DNA of 64,000 nt. Source: Planctomycetota bacterium (lineage in GTDB: Bacteria; Planctomycetota; Planctomycetia; Pirellulales; Pirellulaceae). The position numbers and the translations under genes were made by a program. The notes below the pieces were generated by a model. The model was not told where the DNA came from. It made no database searches and worked only from the letters and a program-made list of their open reading frames with translations. Position 1 is the stretch's first letter. Each line of letters starts with the position of its first letter. The stretch spans positions 1 to 64,000 of the forward strand of contig CAUJHS010000101.1 of the NCBI GenBank assembly GCA_963204915.1. Reading direction: 5' to 3'. Shown in pieces: positions 42,201-53,253 of the stretch.

Positions 42201-45200
42201 GTGTTTTCACGCTTTTTTATCGAACGGCCGATTTTCGCCAACGTGATCGCTATTGTGACGGTCCTGATTGGCGCCGTGTCGCTGCGCGGCTTGCCGGTCG
42301 AGCAATACCCGGAGATCACTCCGCCCACGGTGCGTGTGAGCGCGGTGTATCCAGGCGCCAACGCCGAAGTGGTGGCCGACACCGTGGCCGCGCCGATCGA
42401 GCAGCAGGTGAACGGCGTTGAGAACATGTTGTATATGTCGTCCACCTCGTCGGGCGACGGTTCGTACTCGCTCACCGTGACGTTTGAAATCGGCACCGAC
42501 CTGGACGACGCCCAAGTGCTCGTGCAAAACCGCGTGGCGGCCGCCGAGGCCCTCTTGCCGGAAGAAGTGAAGCGGCAAGGCGTGACGGTCAAGAAGCAAT
42601 CGACCAATATCATCATGGTGTTGTCGCTTACCTCGCCCAATGGAGAGTACGACAACCTGTTTCTCTCGAACTACGCTTCGCTCCGACTGCGCGACGAATT
42701 AAGCCGGGCGCCGGGCGTGGGCGATGTCACGATCTTCGGCACCGGCAATTACAGCATGCGCGTGTGGCTGGACCCCTACAAGCTGCAAGCCCGGGGACTG
42801 ACCACCCAAGACGTGATGGCGACCATTCAAGAACAGAATGTCCAAGTCGCGGCGGGGCAAATTGGGCAAACTCCGGCGCCGGAGGGGCAGGCTTTTCAGT
42901 ACGCGGTCACGGTGCTCGGCCGACTCAGCGACGTCGAGCAGTTCGAGAACATGATCGTCAAGGCCGACGGCGGACGCCTGACGTATTTGAAGGACGTGGC
43001 CCGCATTGAACTGGGGGCGCAAACCTACGATCAGTTCAACCTCAAGCAAGGCAAGCCCACGGCGAACATTGGCATTTACCAGCTTCCCGGCGCCAACGCC
43101 CTGCAAGTGGCCGAGGAAGTCATCGCGGCGATGGATCGGCTCAAGGCGTCGTTCCCGCCGGGCATGGAGTACAGCATTCCGCTGGATACGACGAAGTTCG
43201 TGGAAGCGTCAATCCATGAAGTGTACAAGACGCTCATCGAAGCGGGCGTGCTGGTGCTAATCGTAATTCTGCTGTTCCTGCAAGACTGGCGGGCCGTGCT
43301 CATTCCCGCCACGACGGTGCCTGTGACCATCATCGGGGCGTTCGCGGCGATGGCCGCTCTGGGCTTCAGCGTGAACATGCTGACGTTGTTCGGCCTGGTG
43401 CTGGCCATTGGGATTGTGGTGGACGACGCGATCGTGATTGTCGAGAACGCCGCGCATCATATTGAACGAGGAAAACATCCGAAAGCGGCCACCATCAAGG
43501 CGATGTCCGAAGTGCTCGGGCCGATCATCGGCATCACCCTGGTGCTGATGGCGGTGTTTCTTCCCAGCGCCTTCTTGGGCGGCATCACGGGCCAGTTGTA
43601 TCGGCAGTTCGCGCTCACCATTGCCGCCACCGCGCTGATTAGCGCCATTAACGCGGTCACGCTCAAGCCCGCGCAGTGCGCCTTGTGGCTGCGTCCGCCC
43701 AGCGAACGGAAGAACGCCTTCTTCCGCGGCTTTAACTATGTGTATGGCTGGTTCGAACGCGGCTACACTGCCATCGTGCGGGTGCTGGTGCGTCACGTGT
43801 TTTTGACGATGCTCGGTTTTGCCGCGCTCGTGGCGCTGACCGGGTGGTGGTACAACCGCGTGCCCACAGGCTTTTTCCCGACCGAGGACCAGGGCTACGT
43901 ATTCGTGAGCGTGCAGCTTCCCGACGCCGCTTCGCAAGAGCGGACGCGCGAAGTGATGACGCAAATCGACGAAATTCTGGGAAGCAAAGTCGGCGGCGTG
44001 GACGACTGGATCACGATCGGCGGGCTCTCGCTGTTGGACGGCTCGAGTTCGTCGAACGCCGGTACGCTGTTCGTCACGCTCAAACCATGGGAAGAGCGCC
44101 TCGAACAGGGCCAAACCTTGGAAAACGTCATTGGCGAAATGCGCGCCGGTTTCTCGGGGATTCAAGAGGCGGTGGTGTTTCCGTTTCCGCCGCCGGCCAT
44201 TCGCGGCTTAGGAGTTCGCGGCGGATTCCAAATGCAAGTGGAAGACCGTGCCGATGTGGGACTCGCCCGACTGCAAGAAGCGACGCAAGCGATCATGGAC
44301 GACGCTCGCACGCAGTCTTCGGTGGCGGCGCTCAACTCGACCTTCCGCCCCGGCGTGCCGCAGTTGTACGTCGATGTAGACCGTGAAAAGGTAAAAACGC
44401 TTGATCTTCCGCTCGGCGCCGTGTTCTCGACGCTTCAGGCGTATTTGGGGTCGGCCTATGTGAACGACTTTAATAAGTTCGGACGCACCTACCAGGTGCG
44501 CGTGCAGGCCGAGGCGGCCTTCCGCGCCGAGCCAGAAGACATCCAGCGTTTGAAAGTGCGCAACCGCAGCGGGCAAATGATTCCGCTCGGGACGGTGGCC
44601 ACCGTGCAAAAGTCATTCGGGCCGCAAATCGTCAATCGATACAATTTGTATCCGTCGTCGTCGATCACCGGCGAACCAGCCCAGGGTTACAGCTCGGGCG
44701 AATCGTTGCAACTCATGGAGGAAATCGCAGCGCGTAACTTGCCCAACACCATGGGTTATGACTGGACCGGTATGGCGTATCAAGAGAAGCGCGTGGGCGG
44801 CGAAGCGATTTTCATCTTCGCCATGGCCGTGCTGCTGGTGTACCTGGTGCTGGCCGCGCAGTACGAAAGCTGGTTCACCCCGGCCGCGGTCATTCTGGTG
44901 GTGCCGCTCGGTCTACTAGGGGCCGTGGCGGCTGTCTCTTGGCGTGGCATGGACAACAACCTGTACACGCAAATCGGCATTGTGTTGATCATCGCGCTGG
45001 CCAGCAAGAACGCCATTTTGATCGTCGAGTTCGCGCGGGACATTCGCAACCAGGGCGAAACGATCCTCGATGCGGCGGTCCAAGCGGCGCGGATGCGGTT
45101 CCGGCCGATTCTAATGACCTCGTTCGCATTCATACTGGGCGTCGTGCCACTGGTGATTGCAAAAGGCGCTGGCGCCGCGGGGCAGCGCGCTTTGGGCACG

Positions 45201-45389
45201 GCGGTCTTTGGTGGAATGATCGCTTCTACGGTGCTGGCGGTGTTTTTCGTGCCGGTGTTTTTCGTCCTGTTCCAGAGCATCGGCGAATGGTGGAAGAACC
45301 GTAAGCCGGCTCGACTCGAAGAAGACGAGGAGCACGCCACCGCAACCGCCGAGCACAACGTCTTCCTGGCCGATACAAGCGATGCCTGA
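42201..45389 (+). CDS. RND multidrug efflux permease (HAE-1/AcrB family)
   Basis: A 1062-aa twelve-span proton antiporter. It starts MFSRFFIERPIFANVIAIVTVLIGAVSLRGLPVEQYPEITPP (GTG 42201), has the periplasmic PN/PC domains, the TM4 proton relay GIVVDDAIVIVENAAHH, a second half opening near VRHVFLTMLGF, and RPILMTSFAFILGVVPLVIAKGAGAAGQRALGTAVFGGM near the end. Length is normal. Together with the adaptor it forms the inner-membrane half of a tripartite pump for drugs, bile or lipids. Confidence 0.95.
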   Translation: MFSRFFIERPIFANVIAIVTVLIGAVSLRGLPVEQYPEITPPTVRVSAVYPGANAEVVADTVAAPIEQQVNGVENMLYMSSTSSGDGSYSLTVTFEIGTDLDDAQVLVQNRVAAAEALLPEEVKRQGVTVKKQSTNIIMVLSLTSPNGEYDNLFLSNYASLRLRDELSRAPGVGDVTIFGTGNYSMRVWLDPYKLQARGLTTQDVMATIQEQNVQVAAGQIGQTPAPEGQAFQYAVTVLGRLSDVEQFENMIVKADGGRLTYLKDVARIELGAQTYDQFNLKQGKPTANIGIYQLPGANALQVAEEVIAAMDRLKASFPPGMEYSIPLDTTKFVEASIHEVYKTLIEAGVLVLIVILLFLQDWRAVLIPATTVPVTIIGAFAAMAALGFSVNMLTLFGLVLAIGIVVDDAIVIVENAAHHIERGKHPKAATIKAMSEVLGPIIGITLVLMAVFLPSAFLGGITGQLYRQFALTIAATALISAINAVTLKPAQCALWLRPPSERKNAFFRGFNYVYGWFERGYTAIVRVLVRHVFLTMLGFAALVALTGWWYNRVPTGFFPTEDQGYVFVSVQLPDAASQERTREVMTQIDEILGSKVGGVDDWITIGGLSLLDGSSSSNAGTLFVTLKPWEERLEQGQTLENVIGEMRAGFSGIQEAVVFPFPPPAIRGLGVRGGFQMQVEDRADVGLARLQEATQAIMDDARTQSSVAALNSTFRPGVPQLYVDVDREKVKTLDLPLGAVFSTLQAYLGSAYVNDFNKFGRTYQVRVQAEAAFRAEPEDIQRLKVRNRSGQMIPLGTVATVQKSFGPQIVNRYNLYPSSSITGEPAQGYSSGESLQLMEEIAARNLPNTMGYDWTGMAYQEKRVGGEAIFIFAMAVLLVYLVLAAQYESWFTPAAVILVVPLGLLGAVAAVSWRGMDNNLYTQIGIVLIIALASKNAILIVEFARDIRNQGETILDAAVQAARMRFRPILMTSFAFILGVVPLVIAKGAGAAGQRALGTAVFGGMIASTVLAVFFVPVFFVLFQSIGEWWKNRKPARLEEDEEHATATAEHNVFLADTSDA

Positions 45390-45456
45390 TCGATGTATTA
45401 CGAAGAAAACGGAGACGGAATTGGCGCCAAGGGAAGTTTGGCGGACCAAACGCGAA

Positions 45457-45481
45457 GGGCTGCCCGCAACACGAGCAGCCC
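45457..45481 (+). terminator. hairpin after the RND permease
   Basis: GGGCTGC and GCAGCCC form a perfect 7-bp stem with an 11-nt loop, about 70 bp after the permease stop. No T run follows, so termination is only a guess. Confidence 0.3.
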
Positions 45482-45548
45482 ATGCAACCCATCTTACCCA
45501 GACTTCAGTAATAACTTGCAGGAGATTAAGCCGTCCGCCGAAAGAGGC

Positions 45549-45812
45549 TTACGCCATGGCCGGGGCGACTTCAATTTCCTCATGGACGTGAACCACGCCC
45601 GCCACACGGCGGCAACCAGCCAGAGCAAGCTGCTTCTCGTAGAATGACCCGAGTTGGCCTTTCATCGTGACGGCGCCGTTTTGCGCCTCAATCTTTAGGC
45701 CGGTCAAGCTGCGGTGGTGCATTCCTGCCAGAAACCGCCGAACTCGGCTTTCCAAATCTCGATCCTGGGCCGCGTCAAAATAAAGCAACTTTCCTTGCAC
45801 GTCCTTCCTCAT
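45549..45812 (-). CDS. BON-domain protein
   Basis: An 87-aa protein. Residues 12-85 fit a BON fold: an N-terminal helix (LESRVRRFLAGMHHRSL), then LKIEAQNGAVTMKGQLGSFYEKQLALAGCRRVAGVVHVHEEIEV. BON domains bind membranes or phospholipid and occur in secretins and osmotic proteins. It has no signal peptide, so it probably acts in the cytoplasm or is part of a complex. It is convergent with the efflux permease. Confidence 0.75.
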   Translation of the reverse strand: MRKDVQGKLLYFDAAQDRDLESRVRRFLAGMHHRSLTGLKIEAQNGAVTMKGQLGSFYEKQLALAGCRRVAGVVHVHEEIEVAPAMA

Positions 45813-46151
45813 CCGAAAAAGTGTGGGGACAACAACCGTAAGTTTTTACGCCCTAAGCATTAAGGGCGAATTAAGATAGAGTAAAAAGTGTTCCACCAAC
45901 GCTTCCTGGGCTGCGGCGCGAATCTTTCGCTTAACCCGCAAAAACGAAGCGGCCGACGAAGGGATGGGGGGACTCGGCTCGTACGCTGCTCGATACAGGG
46001 GATTGAAGGGGGTCAGCGAAAGGGTCGAGTCCAGAGCGGGGACTCTCCTACCCCACCCTGGGAAACAAACCGGCAGCGGATTAAAACGAATATGGTAGGA
46101 AATTTGTTTTCGGGCTTCTACCCCAAATTGGTGAAAAGGAAAAAAATTCCG
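45813..46151. other. divergent intergenic region of the BON and GlgX genes
   Basis: It contains a small hairpin, CGCCCT with AGGGCG and an 8-nt loop, at about 45849-45868, close to the BON start on the minus strand. The remainder has no gene I can support; an open frame that joins GlgX upstream is low in family features. Confidence 0.4.
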
Positions 46152-48374
46152 ATGAAAGTTTGGCCCGGCAAGCCATACCCGCTGGGCGCGACGTGGGATG
46201 GGCAAGGAGTGAACTTCGCGCTCTTCTCGGAGAACGCCGAAGCGGTCGAGTTGTGTTTCTTTCGCGGTCCGAAAGGCAAGTCCGACGCCGTCCGCTTTCG
46301 CCTCACGGAACATACCGACCAGGTGTGGCATTGTTACCTGCCGCATGCCCGGCCCGGAAGGTTTTACGCCTATCGCGTCTACGGACCTTATGAGCCTGGG
46401 CAGGGGCATCGCTTCAACCCCGCCAAGTTAGTGCTCGACCCGTACGCCAAGGCGATTGCTGGCGACGTCACTTGGGACGACGCCTGCTACGCCTACACGA
46501 TTGGGCATCCGGACGGCGATCTGGCGTTTGACGAGCGCGACAGCGCCCCCTTTATGCCCAAATGCGTCGTGGTCGATACGTCCTTCGATTGGGAAGGCGA
46601 CACGCAGCTGCGCACCCCTTGGCATAAAACCATCATCTACGAATTGCACGTCAAGGGCTTCACGATGAAGCACCCCGGCGTGCCGGAAAAGCTGCGCGGA
46701 ACCTATTTGGGCCTCGCGTGCCCGCCAGTGATCGACTACCTCAAATCGCTCGGCGTCACCGCGGTCGAATTGCTGCCGATTCACCACTTTGTCCACGACC
46801 GCTTTCTGCACGAGCGCAAATTGCGCAACTACTGGGGCTATAACTCGATCGGCTTTTTCGCCCCGCACGCCGGTTATGCGGCGAACCCCGCCGCGGGCGC
46901 GCAGGTGGTCGAATTCAAGCAAATGGTCAAAGCGCTGCACACGGCCGGCATCGAAGTGATTTTAGATGTGGTGTACAACCACACGGCTGAAGGCAACCAC
47001 CTGGGGCCGACGTTGTGCTTTCGCGGCATCGACAACGCCGCGTATTACCGCCTGGTGGCCACCGACCGCCGCTACTGCATGGACTACACCGGCTGCGGCA
47101 ACACGCTGAACATGATGCATCCCCGTGCGCTGCAGCTCATCATGGACAGCCTGCGGTACTGGGTGCTGGAAATGCACGTCGACGGATTCCGCTTCGATCT
47201 TGCCGCGGCGCTGGCCCGCGAACTGCACGATGTCGACCGGCTGGGCGCCTTCTTCGACATCATCCACCAGGACCCGGTGCTTTCCCAGGTCAAGCTCATT
47301 GCCGAACCGTGGGACTTGGGCGAAGGCGGCTACCAGGTGGGGAACTTCCCTGTGTTGTGGGCCGAATGGAACGGCAAGTATCGCGACACCGTGCGCCGCT
47401 TTTGGAAGGGCGATTCCGGCCAGGCCGGCGAAATGGCCTACCGCATCACTGGCAGCAGCGACCTGTACGAATCAAGCGGCCGCCGACCCTACGCCAGCAT
47501 CAACTTTGTGACGGCGCACGACGGCTTCACGCTGCACGATTTGGTTTCGTACAACCACAAGCACAACGAGGCCAACGGCGAAGGGAATCGCGACGGCGAC
47601 TCGCACAACAACAGTTGGAACTGCGGCGCAGAAGGCCCGACCAAAGACCCCAAGATCATCGAGCTGCGCGAGCGGCAAAAGCGCAACTTCCTGGCCACGC
47701 TCATTCTCTCGCAAGGCGTGCCGATGATTGTGGCCGGCGACGAGATCGGCCGCACCCAGCGCGGCAACAACAATGCGTATTGCCAGGACAACGAAATTTC
47801 GTGGCTCGACTGGAAGATGGACGACCGCCGGCGCGCGCTGTTGGAGTACACTCAGCGGTTGACGGATTTATTCCACGAGCATCCTACGTTGCGGCGCCGC
47901 AAATTCTTCCAGGGCGAGCCGATCCTCGGCTCCGAAGTGAAAGACATTACGTGGTTCCGCCCTGACGGCGAAGAAATGACGCCCGCCGACTGGGGCTTCT
48001 CGGAAACGCGTGTCCTGGGGCTGCTGTTGCCCGGCGACACGATCAACGAAGTCGACGACCGGGGTAACCCGATCATCGACGACACTTTCCTGATGCTGCT
48101 GAACGCGTTTCACGACACGCTGCCCTTTACGCTTCCTTACCACAACCCCGACCAGCGCTGGACGCCGATCCTCGACACCCGCTACGCCAAGGGCAAGCCC
48201 GAGAAAGAGCAGTTCTACGAAGAAGGGGACGAATACCAACTGCTCGGCCGTTCGTTCGCCATGTTCCTAGCGCAGGAAGTTTCGTTCCCGCTCAAGCGCC
48301 GCTTCAAACGGGCCAAGACGCTTTCGCGGCTTCGTCGCGCCTTCTGGCAAATGGTTCACACCAACGGCGCCTAA
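46152..48374 (+). CDS. glgX: glycogen debranching enzyme (isoamylase type, GH13)
   Basis: A 740-aa alpha-1,6-glucosidase. ATG 46152 is chosen because [37 protein letters not shown] begins the CBM48-like N-domain; the frame upstream shows no conserved sequence. GH13 motifs follow: [16 protein letters not shown] (nucleophile Asp), LIAEPWD (acid Glu), and [26 protein letters not shown] is a hallmark of GlgX/TreX. It frees outer branches of glycogen. No other glycogen genes are near. The C-terminus is the usual beta domain. Confidence 0.95.
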   Translation: MKVWPGKPYPLGATWDGQGVNFALFSENAEAVELCFFRGPKGKSDAVRFRLTEHTDQVWHCYLPHARPGRFYAYRVYGPYEPGQGHRFNPAKLVLDPYAKAIAGDVTWDDACYAYTIGHPDGDLAFDERDSAPFMPKCVVVDTSFDWEGDTQLRTPWHKTIIYELHVKGFTMKHPGVPEKLRGTYLGLACPPVIDYLKSLGVTAVELLPIHHFVHDRFLHERKLRNYWGYNSIGFFAPHAGYAANPAAGAQVVEFKQMVKALHTAGIEVILDVVYNHTAEGNHLGPTLCFRGIDNAAYYRLVATDRRYCMDYTGCGNTLNMMHPRALQLIMDSLRYWVLEMHVDGFRFDLAAALARELHDVDRLGAFFDIIHQDPVLSQVKLIAEPWDLGEGGYQVGNFPVLWAEWNGKYRDTVRRFWKGDSGQAGEMAYRITGSSDLYESSGRRPYASINFVTAHDGFTLHDLVSYNHKHNEANGEGNRDGDSHNNSWNCGAEGPTKDPKIIELRERQKRNFLATLILSQGVPMIVAGDEIGRTQRGNNNAYCQDNEISWLDWKMDDRRRALLEYTQRLTDLFHEHPTLRRRKFFQGEPILGSEVKDITWFRPDGEEMTPADWGFSETRVLGLLLPGDTINEVDDRGNPIIDDTFLMLLNAFHDTLPFTLPYHNPDQRWTPILDTRYAKGKPEKEQFYEEGDEYQLLGRSFAMFLAQEVSFPLKRRFKRAKTLSRLRRAFWQMVHTNGA

Positions 48375-48379
48375 CAAAA

Positions 48380-48415
48380 GAAAAAAACCCGCGGGTCTGG
48401 AAGACGCGCGGGGTT
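48380..48415 (-). terminator. candidate rho-independent terminator on the groEL strand
   Basis: On the minus strand the hairpin AACCCCGCG with CGCGGGTT (one bulged C) is followed by TTTTTTTC. It lies about 220 bp past the groEL stop, close to the GlgX stop of the opposite strand, and may work for both. Confidence 0.5.
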
Positions 48416-48475
48416 CGATGGTTTTGGCTTTCCTTTGGCGCCGCAGCGCGCCAGAGGCAGGTTTGACTCCGGCTA

Positions 48476-48590
48476 GAGCGCGTTTCACGCAGGTGTGCCG
48501 CCCCCAATGTGGCGCACTCGCTCCGCGAGTGCCAGAAACCACTCGCAGAGCGAGTGGACCACACAGAAGAGGTCAGCACACCTCAATGAA
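48476..48590 (+). repeat. dispersed hairpin repeat family B, copy 2
   Basis: A 115-bp element matching 35802-35916 with few changes. CACTCGCTCCGCGAGTG at 48515-48531 and CACTCGCAGAGCGAGTG at 48540-48556 form the stem with one mismatch. AGGTGTG near the left end and CACACCT near the right form short terminal inverted repeats. It lies between the converging glgX and groEL genes. Confidence 0.75.
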
Positions 48591-48637
48591 CTACGCGATA
48601 ACCGAGCGACAAGGTCTTATCGTCGGGTTGACGACGA

Positions 48638-50281
<1,644 letters not shown>

Positions 50282-50554
50282 TCAAATCAAAAAGGTATGT
50301 GTGTTGTGTTCGCAAGCACGATCAGCAAACCGCGGCTTTGAGCATTTCACCCCACTCTCCCTGGCCGAAGGCTAACCGCCTCCGGCACAACGCCAACGAA
50401 CCTTGGGTCGTAGGCGACCAGGGCGTCGCCAGCGGTAAGGCCGCGGCTTGAAGTCGTCGCCAATCGCCGGAAGCGGGTTTGCCTCCGGCTGGGGGCGAAG
50501 CGCTCGCGGGACGAGGCGCTGTGGGGACTGGTGGCTTGAACTGCGGGCGCGTGA

Positions 50555-50899
50555 CTACTCTTCAATCACGGCGAGGATGTCGTCTTCACGCATCAGCAGG
50601 AGTTCTTCGTCGCCTACTTTGAAGGTTTCGCCAGCGTAGCTGCTGAAGATAACGCGGTCGCCTTCCTTCACTTGCATCGCGCTGCGTTCGCCATTTTCCA
50701 TCAGTCGGCCATCGCCCACGCTCACCACACGGCCGCGAGCGGGCTTATCTTTGGCGGTGTCTGGCAGGACGATGCCCCCGGCGGTCTTGGTTTCCGACTC
50801 ATCGCGCTTGAGCACCACGCGATCGCCGATCGGTTGAAGCCGCATGGTTCCGCCCGATTTGACTTGCTTCTTTTCCTTGCTCTTGGTCGCAGTCGCCAT
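50555..50899 (-). CDS. groES: 10 kDa co-chaperonin
   Basis: A 114-aa co-chaperonin; ATG 50899 with GGAGG. Residues 20-114 hold the usual fold: LQPIGDRVVLKRDESETKTAGGIVLPDTAKDKPARGRVVSVGDG with the mobile loop, and GDRVIFSSYAGETFKVGDEELLLMREDDILAVIE. The N-terminal 18 residues are a basic Lys-rich extension not found in most GroES proteins. No CIRCE element is visible upstream; two hairpins are. Confidence 0.97.
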   Translation of the reverse strand: MATATKSKEKKQVKSGGTMRLQPIGDRVVLKRDESETKTAGGIVLPDTAKDKPARGRVVSVGDGRLMENGERSAMQVKEGDRVIFSSYAGETFKVGDEELLLMREDDILAVIEE

Positions 50900-50928
50900 A
50901 AATGCTTATCCTCCGGAACAAATCAAAA

Positions 50929-50990
50929 GTAGGGTGGGCAGCGCCCACCAGGAAGTTGATGAAGTAGCTGGTGAGCGCCGCTCACCCTGA
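50929..50990 (-). promoter_or_regulatory. double hairpin in the groES leader (repeat family C, copy 2)
   Basis: GGTGGGC-AGC-GCCCACC (50933-50949) and GGTGAGC-GCC-GCTCACC (50970-50986) are perfect 7-bp hairpins, 30 to 90 bp upstream of the groES start. They are part of a repeat also seen at 31898-31955. They could affect groES mRNA, for instance by temperature, but that is inference. Confidence 0.4.
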
Positions 50991-51403
50991 CTGTCAAAAT
51001 GGCGCACCGAGAGTGCGGCGGCGTAAGAAAACGCAAGCCGCGGACCAAACCGCGGGGAAGCAACCCGCCCGAAGGCGAAACGCAGGCAGGAAGCGCCACG
51101 AATCGACCGACGACGCAGGCGCACCTTCGCGGCAATACCGGGCGAAGGTACGAAAAGTCGAGGTATTTGACGGGTAAACGGGAGTTACCTTGCCTTTGCG
51201 ACCAAAACAGGGTGGGAAACGACGCCTCGAAAATCTTTCGCGTCGAGAAACGAATTCCCCAGAGAGAGGCCGCGCCCGCACCGCCGAATCAGGCGATCGC
51301 TGCCGTTTTGGCAGAGTTGCGTTTTGCCCGTTGCCGCTTTGAACGTGGGTGCGCACAATGGAACGCAGACCCACGGTTTTCTTCACTCTCGCGTTGCGCC
51401 TCC
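50991..51403. other. divergent intergenic region of groES and zinc-ribbon genes
   Basis: About 410 bp that should hold the groES promoter on the minus strand and that of the zinc-ribbon gene on the plus. No CIRCE inverted repeat (TTAGCACTC type) and no HrcA-like site was found. Long open frames here look like shadows. Confidence 0.4.
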
Positions 51404-52423
51404 ATGCCTATTCCTGTCGCCTGTCGCTGCGGAAAGTCGTTTGCCGCGAACGATAATCTTGCGGGTAAAACGGTCAAGTGCCCTTCGTGCCAACAACCCC
51501 TGACGATTCCGGCGGCTGGTGGGCAGGCCGCAAGCTCGCCCGGCAGCCGCCCAACGCCGAGCGCGGCTCCCGCGGCCACCGCCGATGGAAAGATCGTCGT
51601 GGCTTGCCGTTGCGGCGCGAAGTTCGCCGCCGGAGCAGAGCTGGCGGGTAGGCAAGTGAAATGCCCCAAGTGTGGACAACCCTTGACCGTGGGCGGTGCG
51701 GCGGCTCCCGCGCCACCACAAGCGGCCGTTGCGGCCCCTGCCCCCAACGGGGGCGGCATGATTCCGGTGGCGTGCCGGTGCGGGGCGAAGTTCGCGGCCA
51801 AAGCCGAGTTGCGCGGCAAAACGGTGAAGTGCCCCAAGTGCAGCCAGCCGTTAACCGTGGGGGCTGGCGCCCCGGCCGCCATCACCGCACCAGCAGCCAA
51901 CGTGGCCGCCGCGGCGCCGGCGCTGGGAGGCGGCGATTTCGGGTTGGGCGACTTGCTGGATGAAGTCGGCGTCAAGGCAAGAGCCAGCGGCGACAGTGCT
52001 TGCCCCTCTTGCGGTGCGTTTATGGCGCCCGAGTCCGTACTGTGCATCGAATGCGGCTATGACCGGAAGACCGGAAGGAAGATCAACGTCGAAACGGTCA
52101 AAAAGGTCGAGGCCAAGAAGCTGGGCCCCCCCTCGGCGGCGGCCAAAGCGGGCGCTGCAAAAGCGAACCCTTATGCTTCGCCCGGTGCGGCAGGTTCGGC
52201 CGTAAAACCGTACAACCCCGATGCGCAGTTGACGACGATGGACTACCTGTTCGTCATCTTCTGCGGCTGGATCGCCTTGCTCGTGGCGATCATTTACTTG
52301 ATCCAGGGCAATCCGAAAGGCAAGCCCATGATCATTGCCTGGTTTGTGGTGCAGGCGATCGCCTTCGGCATTGGCATTGTGCTGGGAGTGATTGCCGCCG
52401 TCATGGGCGTCTCGGCCCAATAG
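51404..52423 (+). CDS. membrane protein with three zinc-ribbon repeats
   Basis: A 339-aa protein from ATG 51404. Three units of about 45 residues contain CRCG, then FAA, then VKCPxCxQPLT (first unit: Cys7, Cys9, Cys26, Cys29). Pro/Ala linkers lie between them. A fourth, different Zn site is CPSCGAFMAPESVLCIECGYD near residues 205-225. Two spans close the protein (YLFVIFCGWIALLVAIIYLI and MIIAWFVVQAIAFGIGIVLGVIA). Such stacks of zinc ribbons on a membrane anchor recur in planctomycetes. Role unknown, perhaps nucleic-acid or protein binding. Confidence 0.7.
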   Translation: MPIPVACRCGKSFAANDNLAGKTVKCPSCQQPLTIPAAGGQAASSPGSRPTPSAAPAATADGKIVVACRCGAKFAAGAELAGRQVKCPKCGQPLTVGGAAAPAPPQAAVAAPAPNGGGMIPVACRCGAKFAAKAELRGKTVKCPKCSQPLTVGAGAPAAITAPAANVAAAAPALGGGDFGLGDLLDEVGVKARASGDSACPSCGAFMAPESVLCIECGYDRKTGRKINVETVKKVEAKKLGPPSAAAKAGAAKANPYASPGAAGSAVKPYNPDAQLTTMDYLFVIFCGWIALLVAIIYLIQGNPKGKPMIIAWFVVQAIAFGIGIVLGVIAAVMGVSAQ

Positions 52424-52428
52424 CGGCA

Positions 52429-52905
52429 CTACGGCTCGATCTCGAAAATTACTTCAATCTCGACCGAGATATTACCCGGCAAACTGCCCATGCCCACGGC
52501 GCTGCGCGCTCCCACGCCGTGATCGGGTCCAAACACTTCCGCGAATAGTTCGCTACACCCGTTGATCACGGCCGGATGATTTTTGAAGTCGGGCGCGGCG
52601 TTGACCATGCCGAGCGTCTTAATCACGCGCCTGACGCGGTCGAGCGAACCCAGGGTCGCTTTGGTGGTGGACAGGAGGGCCAAGCCCGTTTGCCGCGCCG
52701 CGTCGTACCCGGCCTGTTGATCGATCTCATCGCCCACGCGACCGGTCATCAATGTGCCGTCGGCTTTGAGCGGCCCATGGCCGGAAAGGTACGCCAGGTT
52801 GCCAATGACCACGAGCGGTTTATACACGCCGGCCGGCTTCGGCGCGGGGGGGAGCGTAATTCCCAGTTTGTTCAAAACTTCGAGGAGTCGCGCGTCAGCA
52901 CTCAT
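52429..52905 (-). CDS. RidA (YjgF/YER057c) family protein
   Basis: A 158-aa protein of the Rid superfamily. Signals: YLSGHGPLKADGTLMTGRVGDEIDQQAGYDAARQTGLALLSTTKATLGSLDRVRRVIKTLGMVNAAPDF and the C-terminal GVGARSAVGMGSLPGNISVEIEVIFEI, with the Arg of the canonical active site in GARSAVG. RidA hydrolyses reactive enamines or imines from PLP enzymes. This is the longer subtype. It is convergent with the zinc-ribbon gene with 5 bp between. Confidence 0.85.
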   Translation of the reverse strand: MSADARLLEVLNKLGITLPPAPKPAGVYKPLVVIGNLAYLSGHGPLKADGTLMTGRVGDEIDQQAGYDAARQTGLALLSTTKATLGSLDRVRRVIKTLGMVNAAPDFKNHPAVINGCSELFAEVFGPDHGVGARSAVGMGSLPGNISVEIEVIFEIEP

Positions 52906-53253
52906 AACTCAATTCTCACTTTACGAGGGACTTAAAGTCGGAGGCGAACCGCCTCGGGAGGATGGATATTTCAACACACGCCGCCCGACTCGGCGCGCCA
53001 GGCCACAAAAAAATCCAAGCGATAAAACACAACGCGTGGGGTTGTACGCCTGCGGCGGCTAACCTTCGGCCAAGGTTGCGTGGAGTTGTTCGAGCAAGCG
53101 TGGGGCGAACATTCAAAAATCGCACGACGCTAATGTAACGCGAAGCGTTGTTGCTGGCGAGTCGGCGCCAAAGGGGTTATACTACAGCCGCTTCGCGTCA
53201 CCGCAGGCTGATTGTATTTCTGGTTTATCCTGCCCCGCCCAAGGACTCACCCC
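52906..53253. other. intergenic region with a -10 box before the DUF3500 gene
   Basis: TATACT occurs at 53178-53183, 71 bp before ATG 53254; no good -35. A small hairpin AACCTT-CGGCC-AAGGTT is near 53060. No gene is supported. Confidence 0.4.

Noticed and set aside
50900..51200. A CIRCE operator before groES
   Set aside because: No TTAGCACTC-N9-GAGTGCTAA-like palindrome is present.
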